Positions 52,183-61,967 of a stretch of 64,000 nucleotides of DNA are shown here, in pieces. The DNA lies in the NCBI RefSeq assembly GCF_900230215.1, contig NZ_LT907982.1, forward strand, positions 310,001-374,000, given 5' to 3'. Every line of letters begins with the position of its first letter. Within the stretch, counting starts at the first letter, position 1. The stretch comes from Jatrophihabitans sp. GAS493 (lineage in GTDB: Bacteria > Actinomycetota > Actinomycetes > Mycobacteriales > Jatrophihabitantaceae). A model generated the notes under the pieces. The model made no database searches, was not told where the DNA came from, and saw only the letters and a program-made list of their open reading frames with translations. The translations under genes and the position numbers were made by a program.

Positions 52183-52494
52183 CGACCCCTCTTGGCGGGC
52201 CGGTTCTCAGCCTCTCGCCGAGGGGGCGAAGGGGCCTTCAGAACCGGTGTGATAGAAGCAGGTTGGACGCCGGGAACGGTACGCCGCTTGTGAAAGCTTT
52301 CCCAAATCGCCGACCACTGTGATATGCGGCGGCACCCCCTCCGGCTGCTCGCGCCGAACCCCTGCCCGGAGCGGCGCCGACGGCCGAATCTCCCGGAAAT
52401 TCAGGCGAAAAGCCTTAGCGAGCCGAGAGTGCGCAGCGCCACCTCGGCCGGTGTCGGCGCCGTCCCGACAGCGGGACAGTAACGACGATCACTA
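52183..52494. promoter_or_regulatory. Promoter region of rex-hemACD, 312 bp
   Basis: Contains the Rex operator at 52288-52305. To the right it includes the 3' flank of the glutaredoxin-like gene, which is read in the same leftward direction. No other gene is evident. I could not place -10 and -35 boxes with confidence. Confidence 0.6.
52288..52305. promoter_or_regulatory. Rex operator (ROP) upstream of rex-hemACD
   Basis: TTGTGAAAGCTTTCCCAA is an 18-base inverted repeat with one mismatch from the perfect palindrome TTGTGAAAGCTTTCACAA. It fits the known Rex consensus TGTGAAnnnnTTCACA. Its position before rex matches the known Streptomyces arrangement, where Rex represses its own rex-hemACD operon at low NADH/NAD+. 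Confidence 0.8.
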
Positions 52495-52755
52495 TCAGCG
52501 CTTCACAGGTTTCTTAAGCGCCTTGCGGAACCGCTTCTCCTCCAGCCGCCAGTAGCCGTGTTCGCGCCCGTCGATGAGGATCACCGGGACGCGGTCGGAG
52601 TACTCGTCGGCCCGCGCCGGGTCGGCGTCCACGTCCAGCTCCTGGTATCCGAAACCGAGCTCGGTGCGCAGCGGCGCCAGCTGGGCACTCGCCTCTTCGC
52701 AGAGGTGGCACCCGACCCGGGTGATCAGCGTGACGTGATGATCGGCAGCACCCAT
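52495..52755 (-). CDS. Glutaredoxin-family protein (DUF836-like)
   Basis: An 86-residue thioredoxin-fold protein: HHVTLITRVGCHLCEEASAQ carries the CxxC (CHLC), and RVPVILIDGREHGYWRLEE the cis-Pro and binding surface. A protein of this type lies upstream of hemA in mycobacteria (Rv0508-like position). It begins 14 bases after the end of the AMP-ligase gene, so it is probably in the same transcript. It likely acts as a cytoplasmic thiol-disulfide protein with unknown partner. Confidence 0.87.
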   Translation of the reverse strand: MGAADHHVTLITRVGCHLCEEASAQLAPLRTELGFGYQELDVDADPARADEYSDRVPVILIDGREHGYWRLEEKRFRKALKKPVKR

Positions 52756-52769
52756 TCGAGCAGGCTAGC

Positions 52770-54329
52770 TCAGTGAGTCGCGTCCTTGAGCAGCCGCCAC
52801 TTCTGCACCTTGCCGGTGACGGTGTGGGGCAGTGTGTCGACGATCCGGACGCGGGTCGGCAGCTTGTAGCGGGCCAGCGACTTCGCGGACTTGGCGACCA
52901 GCTCCTCGACCTCGAGGGTCTCGCCTCGCGCCGGCACCACGAATGCGGCGACCGCCTCCCCCGTCTGCTCGTCCGGGATGCCGACGACGGCCACCTCGGC
53001 CACTCCGGCGACCTGACCGAGCACCCGCTCGACCTCGGCGGAGTAGACGTTGAATCCGTTGACGATGATGAGATCGCTGGTCCGCCCGACGAGCAGCAGG
53101 GCACCGCTGGACTCGATGATCGCGATGTCTCCGGTGGCGAACCACCCCTCCTCGTCCGGTCCCCCGCGCCCATCCGGCCAGTAGCCGGAGAAGAGATTCG
53201 CACCCCGCACGAAGAGCTGTCCGGGGTCCTCATCCTCGGCGTCGATGACCGAGCCGTCTGAGTTGCGCAGTTGCAGCTCCACCCCGGGCAGCGGCTTGCC
53301 GACCGATCCGGCACGCGGCGCGCCGCCGGCGTCGATGGCGTTCAGGGCCAGCACGGGGGCCGTCTCGGTGAGGCCGTACCCCTCGTAGAGGGCTATACCT
53401 ATGTCGGCGTAGAGCTGAACGAGCGTGGGCGAGAGTGGCGCCGCCCCGGAGAGCGCGAACCGCACCGACTCGAAGCCCTCGGCGAAGTTCGGGTGCGCGG
53501 CCCACTGGACGAACATGCCCGGCGCCCCGACCACCGCGCTGATCCGCTCGGCCCGCATCGTGGCCAGGGTCGCCGCGGCATCGAAACGCTCGGCCAGCAC
53601 CACGGTGGCCCCGACGTGCAGCGCTGCACAGAGCGCCGCATTGAGGCCGTAGATGTGAAATAGCGGCAGTGGTACGAGCACCACATCGGAGGCGGTGATC
53701 AGCTGCGGTTCGACCTCAGCAATCTGCGCCAGGTTCCCCAGCAGCGCGCGGACCGAGAGCATCGCGCCCTTCGGGTATCCGCTCGTCCCACTGGTGTACA
53801 GGACTATCGCGATGGACTCGCCGCTGCGGTCGCTCCGCGGGTCGTCATCCCGCTCGGCCGCCGCCAGAAAAGCCTCGAGCGTCCGAACCCCTCCGGCCGC
53901 CCCGTTTCCAGCCTCGGTGGCCCGCCCGGTGAGTATGACCAGTTCCACCGCCGACGTCGCCGCGGAGGCGGCCTCGGGCGACTCGGTGACGAGTAGTCGG
54001 GCCCCGGAATCGGCCAGGACGTAGTTCATCTCCACCGACGTGTAGCCCGGGTTTACCGGCACCACGACCAATCCGGCCCGCAGCGCACCGAAGTAGAGCT
54101 GCAGAAACTCCACGCGGGCACCGAGCTGCAGCACTACCCGATCACCGGCGCTCAGTCCGGCGGCCAGCATCGCCTGCGCGCAGCGGCTGGTGGCCGCGTC
54201 GAGCTCACCCCAGGTGGCTTGAGACCGGCCGTCGGAGACCGCAACCCGCTGCGGATCAATCCCGCCGATCAACCGGACCAGGTCGGAGAGCCCAGTGAAT
54301 GCGGTGTCCTGGGATCGGGTCGGCGGCAT
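52770..54329 (-). CDS. AMP-forming acyl-CoA synthetase/ligase
   Basis: A 519-residue adenylate-forming enzyme. The P-loop-like AMP motif is IVLYTSGTSGYPKGAMLSVR, then YEGYGLTETAPVLALNAID, the hinge block ATGDIAIIESSGALLLVGRT, and the catalytic C-terminal Lys in VTGKVQKWRLL. Substrate cannot be told from sequence; a carboxylic acid such as a fatty or aromatic acid is expected. ATG 54329 gives the normal length, and the frame is open to 54563 without support. It is followed in the same direction by the glutaredoxin-like gene. Confidence 0.88.
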   Translation of the reverse strand: MPPTRSQDTAFTGLSDLVRLIGGIDPQRVAVSDGRSQATWGELDAATSRCAQAMLAAGLSAGDRVVLQLGARVEFLQLYFGALRAGLVVVPVNPGYTSVEMNYVLADSGARLLVTESPEAASAATSAVELVILTGRATEAGNGAAGGVRTLEAFLAAAERDDDPRSDRSGESIAIVLYTSGTSGYPKGAMLSVRALLGNLAQIAEVEPQLITASDVVLVPLPLFHIYGLNAALCAALHVGATVVLAERFDAAATLATMRAERISAVVGAPGMFVQWAAHPNFAEGFESVRFALSGAAPLSPTLVQLYADIGIALYEGYGLTETAPVLALNAIDAGGAPRAGSVGKPLPGVELQLRNSDGSVIDAEDEDPGQLFVRGANLFSGYWPDGRGGPDEEGWFATGDIAIIESSGALLLVGRTSDLIIVNGFNVYSAEVERVLGQVAGVAEVAVVGIPDEQTGEAVAAFVVPARGETLEVEELVAKSAKSLARYKLPTRVRIVDTLPHTVTGKVQKWRLLKDATH

Positions 54330-54790
54330 CTGCACAGCCTTCCCGCCGAGCGCAACGCGCGCAAGAGCAACCAAAATTTCATCCGATAAATAAGGCGCGG
54401 GAGAGGGTTTCAGGAGACAATCAGCGAGGCCGCAGCCACCGTGCGCGAAACCTGTTCCATTACCGCAACGCCAGGTAGGGTTGCCGAGAGTAATTGACGG
54501 ACTCGAGGAGGCAGCCCTGAGGGGACGACTCGGTGCCGACGACGCCTGCTGCAGGCCCCCCATTTGGGGGGAGCCGCTCCTTGCGTGATGCGACGACGCC
54601 CTTTTCGCTCACCCGCGGCCGCACCGGCACCGGCAATCCCCTCACTGCTCTGCGTTTGGAGCTAGTCCGCGCCCTGTTGTCGTCGCGCCTCGTGCTGGCA
54701 CTGCCAGGGGCCGGACTCGCCGGAGCCGGCCTCCCCTCCTCCACCCATCCCGCCGCCGACCGTCCCGGCCACGTGCCCGGCCACTGGGGT
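54330..54790. other. Region between ligase and sigma-factor genes, with strong hairpin
   Basis: 461 bp. The left part is the promoter area of the leftward ligase gene. A perfect hairpin CCCCCC-ATTT-GGGGGG sits at 54556-54571. From GTG 54533 the sigma-factor frame is already open, so this DNA may encode up to 86 extra N-terminal residues (VRALLSSRLVLALPGAGLAG and others). If it does, the hairpin would lie inside the coding sequence about 20 bases after the start. Confidence 0.4.
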
Positions 54791-55528
54791 ATGACGGCCC
54801 GCGAGATCCGTTCGGCGGTTCCGCGGCTGCCCTTCGGTCAGGCGGCCAGCAGCGGCGCGCACGCCAAGAATGGGATTGGCCCGGACGCCGCGCTCACCGA
54901 CGTCGGCGGCGGCGTCGAGGGCGTTGAGTACCCCGACCGGCAAGACGACAGCGACGAGTTCGGGCAGCCGATGGACGCCGAGCACGCCGAGACCTGGCTG
55001 CTGGTGAAACGGGCCCAGGGCGGCGACGGTGAGGCGTTCGGGGCGCTTTACGACCGCTACGTCGACTCGGTGTTTCGGTTCATCTTCTACCGGGTACATG
55101 ATCAACAGCTAGCTGAAGACTTCACCAGTGAGACGTTCCTCCGGGCGCTGCGCCGGATCGGTGTCATCACCTATCAGGGTCGCGACATCGGAGCCTGGTT
55201 CATGACGATCGCGCGCAACATCGTGCTCGATCACGTCAAGTCAGCCCGCAATCGACTCGAGTTCACCACTGGGGAAATCGTCGAGGACGATCGCTCCGAG
55301 CCGAGCCCGGAGACGGCGGTGCTCACGATGCTCAGCAATGACCGGCTGATGGCCGCCGTCAACGCGCTCGGCGATGAGCAGCGCGAGTGCGTGGTACTGC
55401 GTTTCATCCAGGGCCTGTCGGTCGCCGAGACGGCGGAGATCATGGGCAAGAAGGAAGGCGCCATCAAGGCGCTGCAGCATCGAGCGGTACGAAAACTGGC
55501 CACAGACGTGGCGGGTGAGCTGACATGA
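54791..55528 (+). CDS. bldN: ECF-type sigma factor, BldN-like, with N-terminal extension
   Basis: A 245-residue (or up to 331-residue) sigma factor. Region 2 has EAFGALYDRYVDSVFRFIFY, DFTSETFLRALRRIGVITYQ and DIGAWFMTIARNIVLDHVKS. Region 4 has ECVVLRFIQGLSVAETAEIM and KKEGAIKALQHRAVRKLA. These blocks closely match Streptomyces BldN (TSETFLRALRRIGTFTWQGR as I recall it). BldN is made with a long N-terminal pro-sequence; here at least 65 residues precede region 2 from ATG 54791, and more from GTG 54533. The DUF5667 membrane protein encoded next occupies the place of the anti-sigma RsbN. A developmental role is inferred from the homology. Confidence 0.8.
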   Translation: MTAREIRSAVPRLPFGQAASSGAHAKNGIGPDAALTDVGGGVEGVEYPDRQDDSDEFGQPMDAEHAETWLLVKRAQGGDGEAFGALYDRYVDSVFRFIFYRVHDQQLAEDFTSETFLRALRRIGVITYQGRDIGAWFMTIARNIVLDHVKSARNRLEFTTGEIVEDDRSEPSPETAVLTMLSNDRLMAAVNALGDEQRECVVLRFIQGLSVAETAEIMGKKEGAIKALQHRAVRKLATDVAGELT

Positions 55529-55702
55529 CATGCCAAATTTCCTGTAACTCGGCGTATCGAAACGGCAAGTACGTCGTTGTTATCAGTGGGGCGTATTTGA
55601 CGGCACAGACCGTCGGGCCGGTAGGGCCCAGATGAACCAGATGCGAGAAGTGTTCCGGTTGCACCGGGATATCAGCAGATCAGAGATCGGAGGTGACTTT
55701 CG

Positions 55703-58024
55703 GTGCGATCAATACCGCCGTTAGGCCACTTCCCAGATCCTGAGCAGTCCGATGACCCGCAGATCACCGCGCTGCTGAGCCAGCTCCGGGCGCTCCCCCA
55801 GGGCCCGGCGATTCGTCCGGAGTTCCGCCAGGAACTCCGGACCCAGCTGGTCGCAATCACCCCTCGCATCATCGCTGAGTCACTCGACGATGCGGCCACC
55901 GAACCGCTGGCCGCCGAACCGCTGGCCACCGCGACCTCGACCCTCACCATTGACAGGTCAGCCGCTGAGTCGGCGACGGCCCAGACCGACCTGGTCTCCG
56001 ACGATGGCGCCGAATCAGCCGACGGGGGCCCGACCGGTGACGGCGAATCCGCCGACGAGCTGGCTGCCCGTCGCGTTCGCCGCCGTCGCCGTTACAACAT
56101 CCTCGCCGTCGCCGCCATCGTGCTGATGGCGCTCATGGCCACCACCGGTTTCCTGAGCCAGCGGGCGCTTCCGGGCGACACGCTCTACGGTCTCAAGCGG
56201 AGCACCGAGAGCCTGCATCTCGCCCTCACTCACGGTGACGAGTCCCGCGGCAAGCTCAAGCTGGAGTTCGCATCGACCCGCCTCGATGAGGTCTCCGGGC
56301 TACTCAGCCGCGACAACGCGGAGGCACTCGGCGGGCCGATGCTGTCTGACGGAACCACCCTCAGCGCAGCCGGCGGGGGCATCAGCCAGCACACCGCTCA
56401 CCTCATCGACACGACGCTCAACGACGCCGACTCCGACACCCGCGAAGGTATCGCGCTGCTCACGCGGGCCGCTCTGAAGAAGAAGTCGGCGGCACCGCTC
56501 AGCGGGGTGAAGTCCTGGCTTGCCGGTCAGCTGAACCAACTCGACAAGATCGCCAGCCGCCTGCCGGCCGGAGCGCTGCGTGACCGGGCCGGGCAATCAG
56601 TCGCACTGGCCAAGCAGGTCGCCGTCCGCACCCAGCAGATCAGCACGACGGCCGACTGCAGCTGTGCCGAGACCACCGGCACCGACGCCCTCGGCCCGAT
56701 CCCGTGCGCCGCTCCGGTCCTCTGTTCGACCTCGAGCTCGACTGCGACGCCCACTCCGGCGCCTCCGACCGACGGCGCCTCGCCGACCCCGACGCTGCCC
56801 GTGATTCCCGGCCTGACCCTGCCGCCGACGCCGACTCCGACCGATATCCCGGTCGTCGTGCTGCCGCCGCCGAGCGACAACGTTGCCCCGCCCACCGACG
56901 GTGCCACACCGGTTCCCAGTCCGGTGCCGACGGACGTTCCGCCGCCGCCACTACCTCCGACACCGGTGCCGACGGACGTCCCGACGCCGATGCCGCAGCC
57001 GACTCCGGTGCCGACTGACGTGCCGACGCCGGTACCGACGGACGCACCTACGCCGGAGCCCACCCCGGTGCCCACCGACACTCCGGTTCCGACGCCAGAG
57101 CCGACTCCGGTTCCGACGCCGGAGCCGACCCCTGTCGTGACCGCGACGCCGGAGCCGACTCCGGTACCCACCGACGTCCCGACGCCGGAACCGGTGATCA
57201 CGCCGACGCCGTCCCCAACGGCCGGCCCGACGCCCGCGCCGACCCCGATCCTCACGCCGAGCCCGGCGCCCACACCGGTTCTCACGCCGACCCCGGCGCC
57301 CACCCGGTACGGCTACATCACCGCGCAGCTCGCGTCCGACAAGACCTCTTATGTCGTCGGTGACGCGATCACGTACACCTTGAATATCCACAACATCGGA
57401 TTCGCTCCGGTGACGGTCAACTTCTCGGCCGTCGTGCCCACCAGCGTCTCCATCACCAGCGCGCCGCCCTGTCTGCCCAGCAGCGGCTCCACCTGCGGCA
57501 CGGGCAGTGGCGTCGACGGGAAGTTCGCGGTCTCCAACCTGACCGTCGCGGTACATGGCACGGTGCAGTTCACCCTCACCGGCGTGGTCGGCGCGCCGGC
57601 GGATGTCAAGGCAACCGCCGACCTGGTCCCGAGCGCCGGCAGCTGCCCGGTGGGCTGCGGTGGCGGGCATGTCGCCTCGCAGGGCATCATCGCCACCGCG
57701 CCGTCCTCGCCCACCCCGGCCGCGCCCAGTCCGACGCCAACGACGGCACCGGCGCACAGCCCGACGACCGAGCCGTCGATGACGCCGTCGGCGACACCAG
57801 CAGCGACCCCGACCATGACGCCGATAGTGACACCCAAGGTGACACCGAAGCCGACGGGCGCGCCCAAGCCCACCCCGGCACCCGCGAAGCCCACGCCCAC
57901 CGCGAAGCCCGCACCCTCGCCGACGCCTACGGCGAAGGCCCACTGTGTGGTCACACTCCCCGGGGGCATCTTCCGAGTCGATCTGCCCTTCCCCTGCTCG
58001 ATCCTGACGTCGCTGTTCAAATAG
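55703..58024 (+). CDS. DUF5667 membrane protein with Pro/Thr repeats and a DUF11-like domain (possible anti-sigma)
   Basis: A 773-residue protein. Residues 1-130 are cytoplasmic (DDPQITALLSQLRALPQGPA, IRPEFRQELRTQLVAITPRI), and a helix near 135-155 is ILAVAAIVLMALMATTGFL. The DUF5667 region follows (LPGDTLYGLKRSTESLHLAL, KLKLEFASTRLDEVSGLLS) to about 330. About 190 residues of PTPVPTDVP-type repeats lead to a beta-sandwich (YVVGDAITYTLNIHNIGFAP, about 545-660) and a second Pro/Thr tail. GTG 55703 has GGAGGTGA upstream, a near-perfect ribosome site. Placement after a BldN-like sigma gene suggests an RsbN-like anti-sigma with a cell-wall-spanning stalk. The stalk-plus-domain extension is unusually long. 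Confidence 0.78.
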   Translation: MRSIPPLGHFPDPEQSDDPQITALLSQLRALPQGPAIRPEFRQELRTQLVAITPRIIAESLDDAATEPLAAEPLATATSTLTIDRSAAESATAQTDLVSDDGAESADGGPTGDGESADELAARRVRRRRRYNILAVAAIVLMALMATTGFLSQRALPGDTLYGLKRSTESLHLALTHGDESRGKLKLEFASTRLDEVSGLLSRDNAEALGGPMLSDGTTLSAAGGGISQHTAHLIDTTLNDADSDTREGIALLTRAALKKKSAAPLSGVKSWLAGQLNQLDKIASRLPAGALRDRAGQSVALAKQVAVRTQQISTTADCSCAETTGTDALGPIPCAAPVLCSTSSSTATPTPAPPTDGASPTPTLPVIPGLTLPPTPTPTDIPVVVLPPPSDNVAPPTDGATPVPSPVPTDVPPPPLPPTPVPTDVPTPMPQPTPVPTDVPTPVPTDAPTPEPTPVPTDTPVPTPEPTPVPTPEPTPVVTATPEPTPVPTDVPTPEPVITPTPSPTAGPTPAPTPILTPSPAPTPVLTPTPAPTRYGYITAQLASDKTSYVVGDAITYTLNIHNIGFAPVTVNFSAVVPTSVSITSAPPCLPSSGSTCGTGSGVDGKFAVSNLTVAVHGTVQFTLTGVVGAPADVKATADLVPSAGSCPVGCGGGHVASQGIIATAPSSPTPAAPSPTPTTAPAHSPTTEPSMTPSATPAATPTMTPIVTPKVTPKPTGAPKPTPAPAKPTPTAKPAPSPTPTAKAHCVVTLPGGIFRVDLPFPCSILTSLFK

Positions 58025-58181
58025 CAGCGCAGAGATAGCCGAGCACTCAAGCCGTCTGGGCCTCGGGGCCGGCGGTGCCTACGGTGACGGCGCAAGCCAG
58101 GTTCGTCACACGCGTCACTCTGGTTCACCCATCCGGGACTCGCTAGTCTGATCCCGTGCTGATGCGATCACGGAACGTCTC

Positions 58182-59219
58182 ATGACCGACTCAGAGGTGT
58201 TCTCCGCGGCGGCGGAGGTTGAGCAGGCCCTCGCCGTGCCGGCCGATCCGACTGCCGCGGCGTTCTTCGACGTCGACAACACCATGATGGTCGGCGCGTC
58301 GATCTTTCACTTCGCCCGGGGCCTGGCCGCTCGGGACTTCTTCGACTGGACCGATCTGCTGCGCTTCGGCCTGCGTCAGGCCCGGCTGCGGGTGCGTGGC
58401 GAGTCGAAGGACGACATGGTCTCCACCCGAGAGTCGGCGTTGGCCTTCGTCGCCGGCAAGAGCGTCGAGGAGATCGTGACTCTCGGCGAAGAGATTTACG
58501 ACGAGAGCATGGCCGACAAGATCTGGTCCGGGACGAGCGCCCTGGCCCAGCTGCACCTCGATTCCGGGCAGCGCGTCTGGCTGGTCACCGCCACCCCGTT
58601 GGAGCTCGCCCGTATCATCGCCAGCCGCCTCAAGCTCACCGGTGCGTTGGGGACTGTGGCGGAGACGAAGGACGGTCTCTACACCGGTCACCTGATCGGG
58701 GACGTGCTGCACGGTGAGGCCAAGGCGGCCGCCGTCCGGGCGCTGGCGATCCGGGAGGGTCTGGACCTGAGCCGCTGTACCGCCTACTCCGACTCGATCA
58801 ACGACCTGCCGATGCTCTCCCTCGTCGGCACCGCGGTGGCCGTCAACCCGGACGCCGACCTTCGAGCCGAGGCCCGCCGCCGCGGATGGCAGATCCGGGA
58901 CTTCCGCACCGGGCGCAAGGCCGCCCGTATCGGTGTCCCCACCGCGCTGGGGGTGGGCGCCGTCGCCGGGGCGGTCGTGGCCGGAGCGGCCGTACGGCGG
59001 GCCTACGCCGCACCGCACAGCCCGCTGGCCCGACGCACCACGGCGACCCGGCAGGCCAGCCTGGAGTTGCTCACGGCCAGCCTCGACATGGCGGCGGCCT
59101 TGAGTTCGGCTGCGGTGCACACGACCACCCGCGCGGCCACCTCGGCGGCGAACGGGACGGCCGACCTAGCGCGGAAGTATCAGCGCCACACCGACCGGCG
59201 CTTCACCAGCAGCCGGTAG
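58182..59219 (+). CDS. HAD-IB family hydrolase (SerB-like)
   Basis: A 345-residue phosphatase-like protein. Motif I is [20 protein letters not shown], motif [20 protein letters not shown], and motifs [22 protein letters not shown] and [20 protein letters not shown]. This is the HAD-IB group near SerB but with an extra C-terminal membrane-like part ([20 protein letters not shown]) and a basic tail. In M. tuberculosis a SerB-type gene occupies the corresponding place near galE2 and a PlsC-like gene. ATG 58182. Its 3' end overlaps the convergent acyltransferase gene by 40 bases. Confidence 0.88.
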   Translation: MTDSEVFSAAAEVEQALAVPADPTAAAFFDVDNTMMVGASIFHFARGLAARDFFDWTDLLRFGLRQARLRVRGESKDDMVSTRESALAFVAGKSVEEIVTLGEEIYDESMADKIWSGTSALAQLHLDSGQRVWLVTATPLELARIIASRLKLTGALGTVAETKDGLYTGHLIGDVLHGEAKAAAVRALAIREGLDLSRCTAYSDSINDLPMLSLVGTAVAVNPDADLRAEARRRGWQIRDFRTGRKAARIGVPTALGVGAVAGAVVAGAAVRRAYAAPHSPLARRTTATRQASLELLTASLDMAAALSSAAVHTTTRAATSAANGTADLARKYQRHTDRRFTSSR

Positions 59220-60475
59220 AGCGTGCTCTGGATCGTCTCGCGTACCCGGTCGGTCAACTCGAAGACGAGCATCGGATCGTCAGCGCCCTCGGGCCCGTAG
59301 TTGGCCGTCTCGATCGGTTCGCCGAACTCGATGTACCACTTGCTGGGGAACGGGATCAGCCCAAGTGGACCCAGCCAGGGGAACGTCGGAGTGATCGGGA
59401 AATACGGCAGATTGAGCAGTCGGGCCAGTGTCTTGGCGTTGCCCAGTACCGGGTGAATCTCCTCCGACCCGACGATGGAGATCGGGATGATCGGAACTCC
59501 GGCCCGTAGCGCGGCGGTGACGAAGCCGCCGCGTCCGAAGCGCTGCAGCTTGTAGCGCTCACTGAACGGCTTGCCGATGCCCTTGAAACCCTCCGGCCAG
59601 ACCCCGACCAGCTCACCCTTGGCCAGCAGCCGCTCCGCGTCGGCGTTGCAGGCCAGCGTGGCACCACTCTTACGGGCCAGCGGCGCAAGCCCCGGGGTGG
59701 TGAAGATCAGGTCCGCCCCGAGCATCCGCAGGTTGCGGTGCCCGGGCGTCTCAGCGTGTACCGCGACAGTGGTGATGGCTCCGTCCAGGGCCCAGATACC
59801 GCCGGCGTGATTGGCGACGAGCAGCGCCCCGCCTTCGGCCGGGATGTTCTCGATACCGAGCACCTCGGTTCGGAACCACTTCTGATAGAGCGGCTGGAAC
59901 GCCGGAACCAGGACGTTCTCCACCAGCTCGGAGTCGAAGCCGAACTCGTCGACGTCATAGTCGCCGGTGATCCGGCGCCGCAGGAAGGCCAGACCGCCCG
60001 CGATCTTGCGCTCCAACGGCGAGGTGGGAGCCTCCGCAGCCACCTCGGTGGGCGTCGGCGGTTGGGCGGAGTCGATTGACGGTGCGTCCGGCGAGAGGGG
60101 CGCCGGATCGAGACCAGATGGGTGACGGGCGGCCGAGACCTCCTGCGCCGCATCCAATGGTGCCGCAGCCGTCGGCAGCAGGATCGTCGCGTTGGGCTCA
60201 GTGGGAGCAGTGACGGCCGGACGGGCGGTCTCCCGCTCCGGAGCGGGAGCCGGGCGCTTCGCCGCGCGCGCCTTCGGGCGGCCCGGCGTCGGCTGATCGG
60301 TTACCGGCTTAGCAGTTACCGGGTTAGCAGTTACCGGGTTAGCGACGGCCGGACGGCTGCGCGCCGGGCGCTGCGGCTGTGGACGTAGCGGACGCGCAGT
60401 CGACTCCACCTTCGCCCCGCCCGGCTGGCCGGCCGGATCCGGTGCGTGAAGTTGGATGACTCTTGCCTCAGGCAC
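59180..60475 (-). CDS. 1-acylglycerol-3-phosphate acyltransferase family protein (PlsC-like)
   Basis: A 431-residue protein. The first 150 residues are a low-complexity Ala/Pro/Thr/Arg tract (repeated [13 protein letters not shown]). The acyltransferase domain has [20 protein letters not shown] for the catalytic His-Asp (with a longer gap than HX4D), [20 protein letters not shown] and [20 protein letters not shown]. It would acylate lysophosphatidic acid or another lysolipid at the membrane. ATG 60475 overlaps the epimerase stop by eight bases. The 3' end overlaps the convergent HAD gene. Confidence 0.87.
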   Translation of the reverse strand: MPEARVIQLHAPDPAGQPGGAKVESTARPLRPQPQRPARSRPAVANPVTANPVTAKPVTDQPTPGRPKARAAKRPAPAPERETARPAVTAPTEPNATILLPTAAAPLDAAQEVSAARHPSGLDPAPLSPDAPSIDSAQPPTPTEVAAEAPTSPLERKIAGGLAFLRRRITGDYDVDEFGFDSELVENVLVPAFQPLYQKWFRTEVLGIENIPAEGGALLVANHAGGIWALDGAITTVAVHAETPGHRNLRMLGADLIFTTPGLAPLARKSGATLACNADAERLLAKGELVGVWPEGFKGIGKPFSERYKLQRFGRGGFVTAALRAGVPIIPISIVGSEEIHPVLGNAKTLARLLNLPYFPITPTFPWLGPLGLIPFPSKWYIEFGEPIETANYGPEGADDPMLVFELTDRVRETIQSTLYRLLVKRRSVWR

Positions 60476-61520
60476 GCCCGATCACTCCCATTCCTGCATG
60501 GACAAACTTGTCGATCGTCAGTTCCGCCTGCCGGACCTTCTCGCGCGAGACGATGGCCGGAACCGGCCGCCCGGTGAGGAAATCGTCGAAGGCCTGGGCG
60601 GTGGTGTGCCGGGGCGTGTATCCGAAGGTCTTCTTGAGCCGGGTGATGTCGACCTGGCGCCCGTAGACGAGGAACTGCAGCTGCTCGGGGGAGAAGTCCA
60701 CCCGGCCACTGCTGCGGACCAGCCGGCTGACGAACTCGACGGCCGGTGAGGGCACCGGCAAGCCGATGCGTCCGGCCCGACGAATCGCCTGCGAAAGCAC
60801 GAGTGTTCCTTCGCCGGCCACGTTGAAGACCCCCGGCCGATCACTGGTGGCAGCCAGGCGCAGCACCTCGATGGCGTCGTCTTCGTGGAGCAACTGCAGG
60901 CGCGGATCAAAACCGAGAGCCGTCGGCACGACCGGCATCGCCAGGTAGCGGGTCAGCGGGGTCTCGATCACCGGCCCGATGAAGTTCGCGAAGCGAAGCA
61001 CGGTAACGGCGATGTCCGGGCGGCGGCGGCCGAAGCCGCGTACGTACCCCTCGACCTCGACGGCGTCCTTGGAGTATCCGGCGCTGGGCAGCCGGCGGGC
61101 CGGTAGATCTTCGGTGAAGACGGCCGGGTCGTGGGCGCTGGAACCGTAGACCGAGGTGGTCGACTTCACCACCAGCCGCCGCACGGTCTCCGACTTCTGG
61201 CAGGCGGCCAGCAGCTGCATCGTGCCGATGACGTTCATTTCCTTCATCGACGTGCGGCCGCCGGCCAGGTGCGGAGTCGCGGTGACCGAGGCATGCACGA
61301 CCGTCTCGACCCCGGCTTGCGCGATCACCTTGGCGATCAGCGGATTGCGGATGTCGGCCCGCATGAACTCAGTGCGTCCGAGCATCGCCAGGTCAGCCTT
61401 GGATGGCGGCGTCGTATCGACGCCGATGACCCGAACGATCGAAGGATCAGCGGAGAGTTGCGCAGCCAATCGGCTGCCCAGATATCTACTGACGCCTGTT
61501 ACGAGGACGACACTCGGCAT
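60468..61520 (-). CDS. NAD-dependent epimerase/dehydratase family protein (SDR)
   Basis: A 350-residue extended SDR protein. The nucleotide motif is VVLVTGVSRYLGSRLAAQLS. MRADIRNPLIAKVIAQAGVE, KSTTSVYGSSAHDPAVFTED and PSAGYSKDAVEVEGYVRGFG follow; the last carries the active-site Tyr but lacks the exact YxxxK spacing. It corresponds in position to mycobacterial galE2 (Rv0501), though galactose epimerase activity is not assured. It starts at ATG 61520 and overlaps the PlsC-like gene by eight bases, so the two form an operon. Confidence 0.87.
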   Translation of the reverse strand: MPSVVLVTGVSRYLGSRLAAQLSADPSIVRVIGVDTTPPSKADLAMLGRTEFMRADIRNPLIAKVIAQAGVETVVHASVTATPHLAGGRTSMKEMNVIGTMQLLAACQKSETVRRLVVKSTTSVYGSSAHDPAVFTEDLPARRLPSAGYSKDAVEVEGYVRGFGRRRPDIAVTVLRFANFIGPVIETPLTRYLAMPVVPTALGFDPRLQLLHEDDAIEVLRLAATSDRPGVFNVAGEGTLVLSQAIRRAGRIGLPVPSPAVEFVSRLVRSSGRVDFSPEQLQFLVYGRQVDITRLKKTFGYTPRHTTAQAFDDFLTGRPVPAIVSREKVRQAELTIDKFVHAGMGVIGRA

Positions 61521-61698
61521 GCGCTGTCTCCTGACTGAGCAGAGCGATCGAGGGCTCGTTCATATTAGGACGACACTGTTACAGGCGCGCTACGCTCAGC
61601 CATCATCGAGTGGGGGGTCACAGGCAATTGCCAGCAAGCCACCCGCTCGGCGAGAGGGCGTCGCGGTCGGAGGACGACCGCGACCGCGCACCGCCTGA

Positions 61699-61797
61699 TT
61701 ACTTCTTGTTGCGACGCTGAATGCGAGTCTTCTTCAGCAGCTTGCGGTGCTTCTTCTTGGCCATCCGCTTGCGCCGCTTCTTGATAACTGAACCCAT
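61699..61797 (-). CDS. Small ribosomal protein bS22 (AURKAIP1/COX24 family)
   Basis: A 32-residue, very basic protein: [20 protein letters not shown] followed by [12 protein letters not shown]. This exact type is a small-subunit protein found in actinobacteria (Rv0500B-like). AGGG lies nine bases before ATG 61797. It sits between the helix-turn-helix gene and the epimerase gene, as in M. tuberculosis. Confidence 0.92.
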   Translation of the reverse strand: MGSVIKKRRKRMAKKKHRKLLKKTRIQRRNKK

Positions 61798-61967
61798 GGA
61801 AAACCCTAACCGCGCTGAATTTCTCAGCAGTGTCGTCACCGATAGTTGATCGGCTACAGCTGGTGATAGCGGCACCGGTGAGTGCCTGCTCGCATTGATG
61901 CTCGGCTCAGCTTACCCGCCAGGCGGTGACGGGCGAACCAGTCACATTCCGGCCGCCGATGCCAAGC

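Noticed and set aside
56527-57303. Reverse ORF with GTGVG repeats
   Set aside because: Antisense of the Pro/Thr repeat tract of the DUF5667 protein.
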